Assembly: GCF_002159085.1 (NCBI RefSeq) | Contig: NZ_LZRU01000003.1 | Location: 1-34,463 of the forward strand | Origin: Thermobacillus sp. ZCTH02-B1 | GTDB lineage: Bacteria > Bacillota > Bacilli > Paenibacillales > Paenibacillaceae | Length of the DNA: 34,463 nucleotides | Direction of reading: 5' to 3' | In this document: in pieces, positions 1 to 7,577 of the stretch | Layout: every line of letters starts with the position of its first letter | Position numbering within the stretch: the stretch's first letter is position 1 | Notes under the pieces: model-generated | Databases searched by the model: none | Seen by the model: only the letters and a program-made list of their open reading frames with translations | What the model was told of the DNA's origin: nothing | Program-made: the position numbers and the translations under genes

Positions 1-253
1 GCGGATCATATTGCAACTTGCGAAAATGAAAGAGCCGCTGGCAGCCGAGCACCCAGCCGACAATGAGATACAGCAGGATGCGGTAGAGGGGAAACAACGA
101 GTTGTTTGCCTTCGCAAACGATAGCCCCTGCAGCGCCTTGGCGAGCTTGATTTTCTCGAGGTATTCCAGAAAGATTTTGGCGCCTCCGAAACTGGTCGCA
201 TGTCGCAGGGAAAATTCTGTCTTGATTTTGCTGACGGGTGTGGTAGACTTCAC
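1..253 (-). CDS. IS1380-family transposase, N-terminal fragment (runs off the window)
   Basis: DDE transposase of an insertion sequence; it would cut and rejoin element ends. Only the first 84 codons lie here and the rest is beyond position 1. The product starts with KSTTPVSKIKTEFSL after a GTG at 253, then a segment rich in aromatic and basic residues (YRILLYLIVGWVLG, RLFHFRKLQYDP). I recognise this as the start of IS1380-family transposases. The catalytic DDE residues are not in this part. A GGAG about 12 bases upstream of the GTG could be the ribosome site, which is rather far. The fragment is intact as far as it goes. Confidence 0.75.
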   Translation of the reverse strand, partial: MKSTTPVSKIKTEFSLRHATSFGGAKIFLEYLEKIKLAKALQGLSFAKANNSLFPLYRILLYLIVGWVLGCQRLFHFRKLQYDP

Positions 254-363
254 CTTAAAGGTGCTCCTTTCTTTGGCTGGAGTTTTTTTCGTCAAACACC
301 ATTCTACCAAAGAACAGGAGCCCTTTTTATGTTTTTAAAAGAGTTTTACTTTCGAAATTCAGG
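1..363 (-). mobile_element. IS1380-family insertion sequence, partial (transposase N-terminal end)
   Basis: The left edge holds one end of an insertion sequence running off the window. It contains the transposase start and an outer terminal inverted repeat at 349-363, read inward on the minus strand as CCTGAATTTCGAAAG. This matches 14 of 15 bases with the inverted repeat at 34175-34189, where the other end of such an element enters the window. The AT content around 260-363 is higher than in the neighbouring chromosome. The bases just outside (364-367, ATAA) differ from those outside the right-hand copy, so the two ends probably belong to separate insertions. Family assignment rests on the recalled character of the transposase N-terminus. 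Confidence 0.8.
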
Positions 364-727
364 ATAATTATTATAGGACATGAGTGGCGTTTCAACTATA
401 TATGGCGAAAGGTGAGATCCACCTTGTCCGCGCCCGAAATCGTTTTTGCAAATGTCCGGGCCGACACGAGACAGAGGAACATATCGCTTAAAACGAAAGC
501 ACCCGCGGAAAGCCGTAGGTTCGTCTTTCCGAGGGTGCTTATTGCATGTCCGGGCGGATCACGCTCCTAATTCCGTGGCCTATGGAAAGAAATCCCGCGC
601 GGTCGATATGGGTATACGGCAATACGTAAAGCGGGTTTCATTTTTCGGCATTATTCGTCGGATTCGCCGCGCCGAAATACGGAAACGGGGTCCGCGGTGA
701 AAGCTTGGGATCGCGTACCCGGGACAC
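364..727. other. Non-coding stretch between the IS and the ssu promoter
   Basis: No convincing gene. The open frame at 446-700 lacks a ribosome site and has an unlikely Arg/Lys-rich composition. The one clear structure is a hairpin at 497-540: an 8-bp arm AAGCACCC/GGGTGCTT, one mismatch, a second 7-bp arm CGGAAAG/CTTTCCG and a 12-base loop. It has no T-tract after it, so it is a poor intrinsic terminator. The words TGTCCGGGC at about 453 and about 547 flank it as a short direct repeat. Confidence 0.5.
497..540. repeat. Perfectly nested 15-bp hairpin of unknown role
   Basis: Stem AAGCACCC-(g/a mismatch)-CGGAAAG closing a 12-base loop. Strong enough to form in RNA or DNA. No T-run on either side argues against a classic terminator. 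It lies between the IS end and the ssu promoter. Confidence 0.55.
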
Positions 728-746
728 GAAACCTTGAAAATCGAGG

Positions 747-775
747 TTGACAACGGAACCGGAACGGCTTAAGAT
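747..775 (+). promoter_or_regulatory. Sigma-A promoter of the ssuEADCB operon
   Basis: TTGACA at 747-752, a 17-base spacer, and TAAGAT at 770-775. The -35 box is perfect and the -10 box matches 4 of 6. The same promoter with the same spacing precedes the second ssuE copy at 14583-14611, which supports its function. Confidence 0.8.
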
Positions 776-780
776 AGAGG

Positions 781-822
781 ATACCAAAAACAATAAAAAT
801 AATCGGAATAGTATACATTAGG
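781..822 (+). promoter_or_regulatory. Conserved AT-rich operator downstream of the promoter (CymR-like)
   Basis: Immediately after the predicted transcription start is an AT-rich block ending in AATCGGAATAGTATA. It is conserved in the second ssuE copy (14615-14656) although the flanks vary. From memory, CymR, the Rrf2-type repressor of sulfur genes in Bacillus, binds AT-rich sites ending in a GGAAT-type core. Position and gene context fit repression when cysteine is plentiful. The assignment to CymR is inference. Confidence 0.45.
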
Positions 823-840
823 TTCGACCGGACTGCCGGA

Positions 841-895
841 GACCTCCTTTCTCTGCAACGCGAGGGTGTGCTGCAGGGATGCGGAGGTCTTTTTG
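841..895 (+). terminator. Attenuator-like leader hairpin before ssuE
   Basis: The outer stem GACCTCC (841-847) pairs with GGAGGTC (883-889) and is followed by TTTTTG, an intrinsic-terminator shape. An inner stem, CTCTGCA (851-857) with TGCAGGG (872-878), is separated from it by an asymmetric loop (TTT on one side, ATGC on the other). The structure recurs in the second copy with a changed outer pair and a different apical loop. It lies upstream of the first ssu gene, so premature termination could regulate the operon. Confidence 0.6.
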
Positions 896-920
896 TTTGC
901 ACATCCGATTTGGAAGGGAG

Positions 921-1487
921 ATGGAGAGATTGGCAGGAGTGGTCATCGTGAACGGGAGCCCGAATGCGGCTTCCCGGCTGAACGGGCTTGTAAACCATGT
1001 GCAGCGGCGGCTGGCGCTCGGCGGACATGCCGTCGAAGAGATCCGGGTGGCGGAGCTGCCCGCCGAAGATCTGGTGTTCGGCCGGTCCGACCATCCGGAC
1101 ATCCGGGAAGCCGTCGGCAGGGTGGAGCGCGCGAAGGCGGTCGTCTTCGCGAGCCCGGTCTACAAGGCGTCCTACACGGGACTCCTGAAGCTCTTCCTCG
1201 ACGTGCTGCCGCAGCGCATCCTGGATGACAAATGGGTGGCGCCCGTGTTCATCGGCGGGACGATCGCCCATCTGCTGTCGGTGGAGTTCGCGTTCAAGCC
1301 GGTGGCCGCGGCGCTGGGCGCCCGGCGGTTCGCGCCCGCGGTGTACGCGGTGGACGGGCAGGTGACGCGCACGGAGGAGAACGGAGACGTCCGGTTCGAG
1401 CTGGACGACGAATTGCAGGCGCGGCTGGATGCGATGCTGGATGAGCTGGGCAAGGAACTGGAGGTACCGGCCCATGCGCGGAGTTGA
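921..1487 (+). CDS. ssuE: NADPH-dependent FMN reductase, SsuE type
   Basis: Supplies reduced flavin (FMNH2) to the SsuD monooxygenase so that sulfur can be released from alkanesulfonates in the cytoplasm. The protein of about 188 residues has the flavodoxin-like fold signature VNGSPNAASR near the N-terminus for FMN phosphate, then SPVYKASYTGLLKLFLDVLP and the GGTIAHLL/EFAFKP segments typical of SsuE. It is the first gene of ssuE-A-D-C-B and overlaps ssuA by 14 bases. Start choice is uncertain: AAGGGAG ends at 920, directly against ATG 921 but nine bases before TTG 930, so the true start may be TTG 930. A paralogue with the same leader lies at 14778-15350. Confidence 0.9.
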   Translation: MERLAGVVIVNGSPNAASRLNGLVNHVQRRLALGGHAVEEIRVAELPAEDLVFGRSDHPDIREAVGRVERAKAVVFASPVYKASYTGLLKLFLDVLPQRILDDKWVAPVFIGGTIAHLLSVEFAFKPVAAALGARRFAPAVYAVDGQVTRTEENGDVRFELDDELQARLDAMLDELGKELEVPAHARS

Positions 1488-2541
1488 ACGGGTAAGAGCG
1501 GGACACCGGCGGTTGAAGTCGCGGGCTTTCGCCACGGCGGCCGCGATAACCGCGGCGCTGTTCCTTACGGCTTTGCTTCTCTCCGCCTGCGGCACGGGCG
1601 GCCAGGCCGCGGCCGGAACATCCGGAGACGAAGCCGATGGCACCGACCGGGCGGCCGGCGGCGGGGAGACGCTGACGGTGCGGATCGGGTACCAGAAATA
1701 CGGCACGCTCAACATTCTCAAGGCGGACGGCCGGCTGGACCGGAGGCTCGCGGAACGGGGCATCCGGGTGGAATGGACGGAGTTTCCCGGCGGGCCGCAG
1801 CTGCTGGAGGCGCTCAACGTCGGCAGCATCGACTTCGGGCATACCGGCGAGGCGCCGCCGATTTTCGCCCAGGCGGCGGGCGCGCCCCTCGTCTATCTGG
1901 CCCACGAACCGCCAAGCCCGCGGAGCGAGGCGCTGCTCGTCCCGAAGGATTCGGACATCCGGTCGATCGCCGATCTGAGGGGCAAGAAAGTGGCGCTCAA
2001 CAAAGGCTCCAACGTGCACTTTCTGCTGGTCAAACTGCTGGAGCAGGCCGGCGTCGGCTACGACGAGATCGAGACCGTCTACCTGCCGCCGGCGGACGGG
2101 CGGGCCGCCTTCGAAAGCGGCAAGGTGGACGCCTGGGTCATCTGGGACCCGTTCTTCGCGGCGGCGGAGACGGCCACCGGCGCCAGGATTCTGGCCGACG
2201 GCACCGATCTGGTGCACAACCATGAGTTCTACCTCGGCGAGCGCTCCTTCGTCGAACGGCATCCGGACGTGGTGGAGATCATCCTGGAGGAAGCCGGAAA
2301 AATCGACGAGTGGGCGAAGGACCATCCGCAGGAATTGGCGGAACTGCTGTCGCCGCAGCTCGGCATCGACGTGCCGTCCCTGGAGCTGGCCGCCAAGCGG
2401 CGCCGGTACGGGGTGCAGCGGGTCGGCGCCGAAGTGCTGGAAGCGCAGCAGCGCATCGCCGACACGTTCCGGGAGCTTGGTCTGATTCCCGTGGACATTC
2501 GCGTGGAAGAAGCGATGATCCGGCCGGCGGCCGGCGATTGA
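1474..2541 (+). CDS. ssuA: Aliphatic sulfonate ABC transporter substrate-binding lipoprotein
   Basis: Extracellular receptor that delivers alkanesulfonates to the SsuCB transporter. The 355-residue product has a basic N-terminus, a hydrophobic core and a lipobox LLSAC with Cys near residue 39, so it is a membrane-tethered lipoprotein. The mature part carries the SsuA hallmarks RIGYQKYGTLNILKADG, EFPGGPQLLEALNVGSID and FGHTGEAPPIFAQA, then GKVDAWVIWDPFF further on. The start at ATG 1474 is set by GGAGGT eight bases upstream and overlaps the end of ssuE, which suggests translational coupling. It is complete. Confidence 0.93.
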   Translation: MRGVERVRAGHRRLKSRAFATAAAITAALFLTALLLSACGTGGQAAAGTSGDEADGTDRAAGGGETLTVRIGYQKYGTLNILKADGRLDRRLAERGIRVEWTEFPGGPQLLEALNVGSIDFGHTGEAPPIFAQAAGAPLVYLAHEPPSPRSEALLVPKDSDIRSIADLRGKKVALNKGSNVHFLLVKLLEQAGVGYDEIETVYLPPADGRAAFESGKVDAWVIWDPFFAAAETATGARILADGTDLVHNHEFYLGERSFVERHPDVVEIILEEAGKIDEWAKDHPQELAELLSPQLGIDVPSLELAAKRRRYGVQRVGAEVLEAQQRIADTFRELGLIPVDIRVEEAMIRPAAGD

Positions 2542-2568
2542 ACGACCTTTCTGAAGGAGGAATGATCC

Positions 2569-3711
2569 ATGCGCATCTTCTGGTTTGTTCCGACCCACGG
2601 CGACGGGCGCTATCTCGGCACCGCCGCCGGCGCGCGGGCGGTGGACGGAACCTACATGGCGCAAATCGCCGCGGCGGCGGACCGGCTCGGTTTCGAGGGC
2701 GTGCTCATCCCGACGGGCAGTTCCTGCGAAGACCCGTGGGTCGTCGCGTCTTCCCTCATTCCCGTCACGAGGCATCTGAAATTTCTCATCGCCGTCCGCC
2801 CGGGGCTGATGTCGCCGACGCTGGCGGCGCGGATGGCGGCCACCTTCGACCGCATTTCCGGCGGCCGCCTGCTCATCAACGTGGTGGCCGGCGGCGATCC
2901 GGTGGAACTGGCCGGCGACGGCCTGTTCCACGAGCACGACGCGCGGTACGAGCTGACCGACGAGTTTCTCGAGATTTGGCGCCGGGAGTTGGCGGGGGAG
3001 ACGGTGGATTTCGCCGGCAGGCACCTCAGGATCTCGGGCGGCCGCGTGCTCTTCCCGCCCGTGCAGACGCCCCATCCGCCGGTCTGGTTCGGCGGGTCGT
3101 CGCCCGCGGCCCACGCGGTGGCGGCGAAGCACGCCGACGTGTATCTGACCTGGGGAGAGCGGCCCGAAGAGGTGAAGGAGAAGATCGCCGATGTCCGCAA
3201 ACGGGCGGAAGCGGCGGGCCGCGAGGTCCGGTTCGGCATCCGCCTGCACGTCATCGTGCGGGAAACGGAAGAAGAAGCGTGGCGGGCGGCGGAAGAGCTG
3301 ATCCGGCATGTGGATGACGAGACGATCGCCCAGGCGCAGGCCATTTTCGCCCGGTTCGACTCGGTCGGCCAGCGTCGGATGCGGCAGCTCCACGGCGGCG
3401 ACCGCTCCCGGCTGAAGATCGGTCCGAACCTGTGGGCCGGCATCGGGCTCGTGCGGGGCGGCGCGGGCACGGCCCTCGTCGGCAGCCCGGAATCCGTCGC
3501 CGCCCGCATGCGGGAGTATCAGGCACTCGGCATCGACACGTTCATCCTGTCCGGCTACCCCCATCTGGAGGAAGCGTACCGGGTAGCCGACCTGCTCTTC
3601 CCGCTTCTGCCCGTCGAGCGGAAAGCGCCGCAGGGGCCGAGCTCCATCAGCCCCTTCGGCGAACTGATCGCCAATTCGATCCGGCCGACCCTGCGGACGT
3701 CGGCGCATTGA
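2569..3711 (+). CDS. ssuD: FMNH2-dependent alkanesulfonate monooxygenase
   Basis: Cytoplasmic luciferase-like enzyme that uses O2 and FMNH2 from SsuE to cleave the C-S bond of alkanesulfonates, giving an aldehyde and sulfite. The 380 residues match the usual length (E. coli SsuD is 381). Characteristic blocks are [15 protein letters not shown] at the N-terminus, [10 protein letters not shown] (Cys53), [58 protein letters not shown] and [25 protein letters not shown] precedes ATG 2569 at good spacing. It sits between ssuA and ssuC with short gaps, so it belongs to the same transcript. Confidence 0.96.
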   Translation: MRIFWFVPTHGDGRYLGTAAGARAVDGTYMAQIAAAADRLGFEGVLIPTGSSCEDPWVVASSLIPVTRHLKFLIAVRPGLMSPTLAARMAATFDRISGGRLLINVVAGGDPVELAGDGLFHEHDARYELTDEFLEIWRRELAGETVDFAGRHLRISGGRVLFPPVQTPHPPVWFGGSSPAAHAVAAKHADVYLTWGERPEEVKEKIADVRKRAEAAGREVRFGIRLHVIVRETEEEAWRAAEELIRHVDDETIAQAQAIFARFDSVGQRRMRQLHGGDRSRLKIGPNLWAGIGLVRGGAGTALVGSPESVAARMREYQALGIDTFILSGYPHLEEAYRVADLLFPLLPVERKAPQGPSSISPFGELIANSIRPTLRTSAH

Positions 3712-3725
3712 GGGGGCGGCGGTCG

Positions 3726-4532
3726 ATGCGGGGAACATCTGCGGCCATCCGCCGTTTCGAACCGGTGCTTCCCTGGATCCTGCCGGTGCTCGTGATCGCG
3801 GTCTGGCAACTCCTCGGTTCGCTCGGCGTCATTTCGAGCCGGATCATGCCCACGCCCGTCCAGGTGGCGGAAGCCGCCGTCCGCCTCACGCTGAACGGCG
3901 AGCTGCCGCATTCGCTGGCGGTCAGCGCCTGGCGGGCGTTCGCCGGGTTTCTGATCGGCGGGAGCATCGGGTTCGTATTCGGCCTCCTGAACGGCGTCGC
4001 CCGGCTGGCGGAAAGGCTGACCGATTCTTCGATCCAGATGATCCGCAACGTCCCGCACCTGGCGCTGATTCCGCTGGTCATCGTCTGGTTCGGCATCGGC
4101 GACGATGGCAAAATTTTTCTGGTCGCCCTCGGCGTCCTGTTTCCGATCTATCTGAACACGCTCCACGGCATCCGCAGCGTCGATCCCGGCCTGATCGAGA
4201 TGGGCCGCGTGTACGGGCTCGGCCGCGGCGCCCTGTACCGCAAGGTCATCCTCCCCGGCGCATTGCCGTCCATCCTGGTCGGCCTGCGCTACGCGCTCGG
4301 GATTATGTGGCTGACCCTGATCGTGGCCGAGACGATCTCGTCCAAAGACGGCATCGGCTACATGGCGATGAACGCCCGGGAGTTCTTCCAGCTCGACGTG
4401 GTGGTGCTGTGCATTTTGCTGTATGCCCTGCTGGGCAAAGTTTCCGATTGGATGGCGAAGGGATTGGAGAGGAGTTGGCTGAAGTGGCATCCGCATTTCG
4501 GCAGGCCGCACGTCCATCCGCCGTCCGCCTGA
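3726..4532 (+). CDS. ssuC: Aliphatic sulfonate ABC transporter permease
   Basis: Inner-membrane channel of the sulfonate importer. The 268 residues have about six membrane helices, the first near residues 14-32 ([16 protein letters not shown]). The ATPase-contact loop appears as [20 protein letters not shown] followed by [37 protein letters not shown] is typical of SsuC/TauC. The start ATG 3726 lies 15 bases after the ssuD stop with GAGGGGG upstream. Its 3' end is overlapped by the likely start of ssuB. It is complete. Confidence 0.93.
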   Translation: MRGTSAAIRRFEPVLPWILPVLVIAVWQLLGSLGVISSRIMPTPVQVAEAAVRLTLNGELPHSLAVSAWRAFAGFLIGGSIGFVFGLLNGVARLAERLTDSSIQMIRNVPHLALIPLVIVWFGIGDDGKIFLVALGVLFPIYLNTLHGIRSVDPGLIEMGRVYGLGRGALYRKVILPGALPSILVGLRYALGIMWLTLIVAETISSKDGIGYMAMNAREFFQLDVVVLCILLYALLGKVSDWMAKGLERSWLKWHPHFGRPHVHPPSA

Positions 4533-5401
4533 CCGGCGCTCCGGAGCCGGGAGACGGAGCGGAACGCCCGGAACGGGCGGATCGTCCGGACGGTCCGCAG
4601 GCCGGTGAACGGCCGGGCGGACAAGGCGGCGTCCGGGGCATGTCCATTGATCTGCAGCATGTCACGAAGCGGTTCGGGAACGGCCCCGCCGTTCTGGAAG
4701 GACTGAATCTTGCGGTCCGGGCGGGGGAATTCGTCGCCGTCGTCGGCCGCAGCGGCTGCGGCAAAAGCACGCTGCTCCGGCTCATCGCCGGACTGGAAGC
4801 GCCGAGCGGCGGCGTCATCCTGCGGGACGGCCGGCCCGCCGCCGGTCTCGATCCGTCCGCGCGGGTGATGTTCCAGGATCCGCGGCTTCTGCCCTGGCAG
4901 ACGGTGGAGCAGAACGTCATGCTGGGCGTGCAGGGCCTCGGCAGGAAGGAAGCGAGGGAGAAGGCGCGGGAAGCGCTGCGCCTCGTCGGCCTCGAGGAGC
5001 GGGCGCGGGACTGGCCGTCCGTCCTGTCCGGCGGCCAGAAGCAGCGGGTCGCGCTCGCCCGCGCGCTCATCGGCAATCCCCGGCTGCTGCTGTTCGACGA
5101 ACCCCTTGGCGCCCTCGACGCCCTGACGCGCATCGAGATGCAGCGGCTCATCGAGCGGCTGTGGCTCCGGCAGGGGTTCACCGCCCTGCTCGTCACCCAC
5201 GACGTGAGCGAGGCGGTGGCCCTGGCGGACCGGGTCATCCTGATCGAGCGGGGCGCCGTCGCCCTCGATCTCCCGATCCCGCTGGCGCGGCCGCGGGAGA
5301 AGGACAACGGCTTCGCCTGGTTCGAGAAGCGCATTCTCGACCGCGTCCTCGAACCCGGCGCCCTCCCCGGCAAAACGGCCGGGACGCCATTTGAGAGATG
5401 A
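4484..5401 (+). CDS. ssuB: Aliphatic sulfonate ABC transporter ATP-binding protein
   Basis: Cytoplasmic ATPase that powers SsuC. It contains Walker [11 protein letters not shown]-loop [13 protein letters not shown], signature [15 protein letters not shown], Walker [13 protein letters not shown] and switch His in [12 protein letters not shown]. Start choice: GTG 4484 has an excellent GGAGAGGAG nine bases upstream, but lies within the end of ssuC and adds a Pro/Gly/acid-rich tail of about 50 residues. ATG 4640 ([11 protein letters not shown]) gives a normal-length protein but has no clear ribosome site. I favour GTG 4484 moderately. It ends the operon just before a strong hairpin. Confidence 0.9.
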   Translation: MASAFRQAARPSAVRLTGAPEPGDGAERPERADRPDGPQAGERPGGQGGVRGMSIDLQHVTKRFGNGPAVLEGLNLAVRAGEFVAVVGRSGCGKSTLLRLIAGLEAPSGGVILRDGRPAAGLDPSARVMFQDPRLLPWQTVEQNVMLGVQGLGRKEAREKAREALRLVGLEERARDWPSVLSGGQKQRVALARALIGNPRLLLFDEPLGALDALTRIEMQRLIERLWLRQGFTALLVTHDVSEAVALADRVILIERGAVALDLPIPLARPREKDNGFAWFEKRILDRVLEPGALPGKTAGTPFER

Positions 5402-5427
5402 AAACGGACGGAAGCCGCTTCCGTCCG
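5400..5427. terminator. Bidirectional terminator between convergent operons
   Basis: A 10-bp perfect stem CGGACGGAAG/CTTCCGTCCG with a three-base loop (5405-5427). On the minus strand it is followed by TTTTC, so it terminates the solute-binding protein operon. On the plus strand it follows the ssuB stop directly but has no T-run. Confidence 0.75.
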
Positions 5428-5463
5428 GAAAGGAAAGTGCATGTTCACGACGGCCCGTCTGCA

Positions 5464-6771
5464 TCATCGGATTGAGCCGAGCAATTCGACGATGTCTTCG
5501 CGGGTCATCTCCGGCTCGTGGACCAGCTTCAGGATCGCATCCATGAGCAGCTGCGCCCTTCTCGGGTCGAGCTCCTGGTCGTAGTAGCCGAAATAGCCGG
5601 TGGCGTCGGTCTGGACGTATCGCAAATACTCCAGCACGGGCCCCGGCGTGTCGCTCAGCAGGACGAGCCGGTTGACGGCGGGGGACGGGGCGGTGTTGGC
5701 GGCGACGAAGCGGGCCCATTCCGTCGGGCTCAGCAGGAAATCCAGCACCTGAAGCGCCGCATCCACGTTGCCGTTCCGGGCGATCGCCCAGCCGGCGCCG
5801 TATCCGCCGTAATAATGGGTCAGTTCGCCCTCGCCGCCCAGATCGGGAAAGCGGAAAAAGCCGATGTCTTCGTGGCTCAAATATTTCTCGGCCGACCAGT
5901 CGCCCTGCAAATACATGGCGGCTGCACCATCCAGGAACGCGTCCTCCACGTTCATCCACGTCATGCCGGTAAAGCCGGGGATGAACGCATCGTGTTCCAC
6001 CAGTTCGCGCATTTTCAGGGCCGCCTCGACGAAGGACGGATCCGTGAAGTCGCCTTCGCCCCTGACCACCCGTTCGAACGGTTCGCTCCCGCCGATGCGG
6101 TTGGACAGGTAGGCGAACCAGTTGATGAGGGGCCAGCGCTCCTTGCCGGCGACCGCAATGGGCACGACCCCGTTTGCTTTCAGCGTCCTGACGGCTTCGA
6201 TCAGGTCTTCCCAGGTGACGGGTGGCGCCAGGCCGTGTTCGAGGAACATTTTCTTGTTGTACCAGATGATCATGTGATAGACGGAATGGGGCACGCCGTA
6301 AATGCGCCCGTCATACATCCCCCGCTCCAGCGCCCCCGGTTCAAACCGGTCGCGAAAGTCGGGATGCCCGTCAATCCAGTCGGTCAGGTCGGCCACCCTG
6401 CCGGATTCCACCATGTTGTGTTCGAACGACCGGCCGAACCAGACGTAGAACAGGTCGGGCATTTTGCCCGATGCCAGCGCCACCCTCAGCTTCGACTTGT
6501 ACAAATCTTCCCTGTAGAAATAGGGAACGATGCGGATGCCGGTTTGCGATCGGTTGAATGCCTCCACGCTGCGAAGCAGACCGGCCTGTCTTCCGTCATT
6601 GCTTTTCTGGGCCCAAAGCGTGACCGTCACCGGCGCGGCGGACGGTTCGGCCGACCGGTTGTCACCGTCGGACAGCCGGTCGTTCCGCATCAGCCAGACC
6701 GGGAGGGCAAGGACGAGGAGGATCAGCAGCAAATAACCGGTCATGGACCACGCCAGCTGCCTGTTCATCAT
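5464..6771 (-). CDS. Membrane-anchored extracellular solute-binding protein (family 1), probable sensory subunit
   Basis: A 435-residue binding protein of the sugar-ABC family 1 type. It has a hydrophobic anchor near residues 10-28 (MTGYLLLILLVLALPVWLM) but no lipobox cysteine, so it is tethered by an uncleaved helix rather than a lipid. The mature part contains YKSKLRVALASGKMPDLFYVW, GRIYGVPHSVYHMIIWYNKK and AAMYLQGDWSAEKYL. It is clearly homologous to the lipoprotein at 9521-10858. ATGA overlap with the response regulator and co-direction with the kinase suggest it feeds ligand information to the kinase rather than to a permease; none is encoded on this strand. Ligand unknown. Confidence 0.85.
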   Translation of the reverse strand: MMNRQLAWSMTGYLLLILLVLALPVWLMRNDRLSDGDNRSAEPSAAPVTVTLWAQKSNDGRQAGLLRSVEAFNRSQTGIRIVPYFYREDLYKSKLRVALASGKMPDLFYVWFGRSFEHNMVESGRVADLTDWIDGHPDFRDRFEPGALERGMYDGRIYGVPHSVYHMIIWYNKKMFLEHGLAPPVTWEDLIEAVRTLKANGVVPIAVAGKERWPLINWFAYLSNRIGGSEPFERVVRGEGDFTDPSFVEAALKMRELVEHDAFIPGFTGMTWMNVEDAFLDGAAAMYLQGDWSAEKYLSHEDIGFFRFPDLGGEGELTHYYGGYGAGWAIARNGNVDAALQVLDFLLSPTEWARFVAANTAPSPAVNRLVLLSDTPGPVLEYLRYVQTDATGYFGYYDQELDPRRAQLLMDAILKLVHEPEMTREDIVELLGSIR

Positions 6772-7577
6772 CGCCCTCCCTTCGCGCCGCGCCGGTCTTC
6801 GTCACCGGAGGAGGCACCCGGATGCCGGCCGGCGCGAAATTCCTTCGGCGTCACGCCTTCGAAATCACGGAACACTTTGATGAAGTACCTAGCCGTGCTG
6901 AACCCGGTCTCTTCGGCGATGGCATAATTTTTTTTGTCGGTGCAGAGCAGGAGCCGTTTGGCCATGTTCAGCCGCTGCCGGGTGAGATAGTCGCTGAAGG
7001 TCATGCCGGTGACCTCCCGGAACAGCGTGGACAAATAGTTGGGATGGAGATGGACGCGGTCGGCCAGCTCTTTCAGGGTGAAATCGGGATCCTTCAGCCG
7101 TTCGGCGATCAGGGCCAGCGCATGCCGGATCGTTTCGTGGCGCCGGGCAGCCGCATCGGCTTCCCGCGATCGGCGCGAGCCGATCTTTTCCTTCTCCAGC
7201 GCCGCCTCCACGGCCTCGATCAGCTGCACCTGATCCACCGGTTTGAGCAGGTAATTGACGACGCCGAGGGAGAGCGCCTTGCGCGCGTACTCGAATTCGG
7301 CATAGCCGGTCAGCAGGATGGCGGGCGTCTCGCAATGTTCCCGGCGCAGTTTTTCCAGCATGTCGATGCCGCTCATGCCGGGCAGCCGGATGTCGCAGAT
7401 CATGAAATCGACGGGCCGCGAACGGGCAATCTCCAGTCCTTCCGGGCCGCTGGCGGCGGCGATGAATTGCCAGATGTCCGGCTGTTTCTCTCCCCATTTT
7501 TTCAGGGCGCCCAGCACGCCTTCCCGAATGGCCGGTTCATCTTCGACCACGAGCATCAGATAGGGACGCTCGGTCAT
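6768..7577 (-). CDS. AraC-type response regulator (YesN family)
   Basis: Transcription factor of the adjacent kinase. The 269 residues have an N-terminal receiver (acidic E12/D13, phospho-acceptor Asp62 in DFMICDIRLPGM, Thr90, Lys112 in LLKPVD), a linker helix, and a C-terminal AraC double helix-turn-helix (LKELADRVHLHPNYLSTLF, then TGFSTARYFIKVFRDFEG with PKEF). Start ATG 7577 gives an ATGA overlap with the kinase stop and has GGGGGAG seven bases upstream. Likely target is the divergent sugar ABC operon at 9521, as in other YesMN-type systems; that is inference. Confidence 0.93.
   Translation of the reverse strand: MTERPYLMLVVEDEPAIREGVLGALKKWGEKQPDIWQFIAAASGPEGLEIARSRPVDFMICDIRLPGMSGIDMLEKLRREHCETPAILLTGYAEFEYARKALSLGVVNYLLKPVDQVQLIEAVEAALEKEKIGSRRSREADAAARRHETIRHALALIAERLKDPDFTLKELADRVHLHPNYLSTLFREVTGMTFSDYLTRQRLNMAKRLLLCTDKKNYAIAEETGFSTARYFIKVFRDFEGVTPKEFRAGRHPGASSGDEDRRGAKGGR

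Noticed and set aside
446..700. Small protein gene between the IS and the ssu promoter
   Set aside because: No ribosome site; Arg/Lys-rich composition, and the frame crosses a strong hairpin.
879..920. Upstream ATG start for the first ssuE
   Set aside because: It lies inside the terminator-like stem and T-run, and the extra residues are not shared with the paralogue.
1294..3738. Very long minus-strand open frame opposite ssuE-A-D (814 codons)
   Set aside because: It is the antisense shadow of three well-supported genes, is rich in Arg/Pro/Gly and has no recognisable domains. The high GC content keeps antisense frames open.
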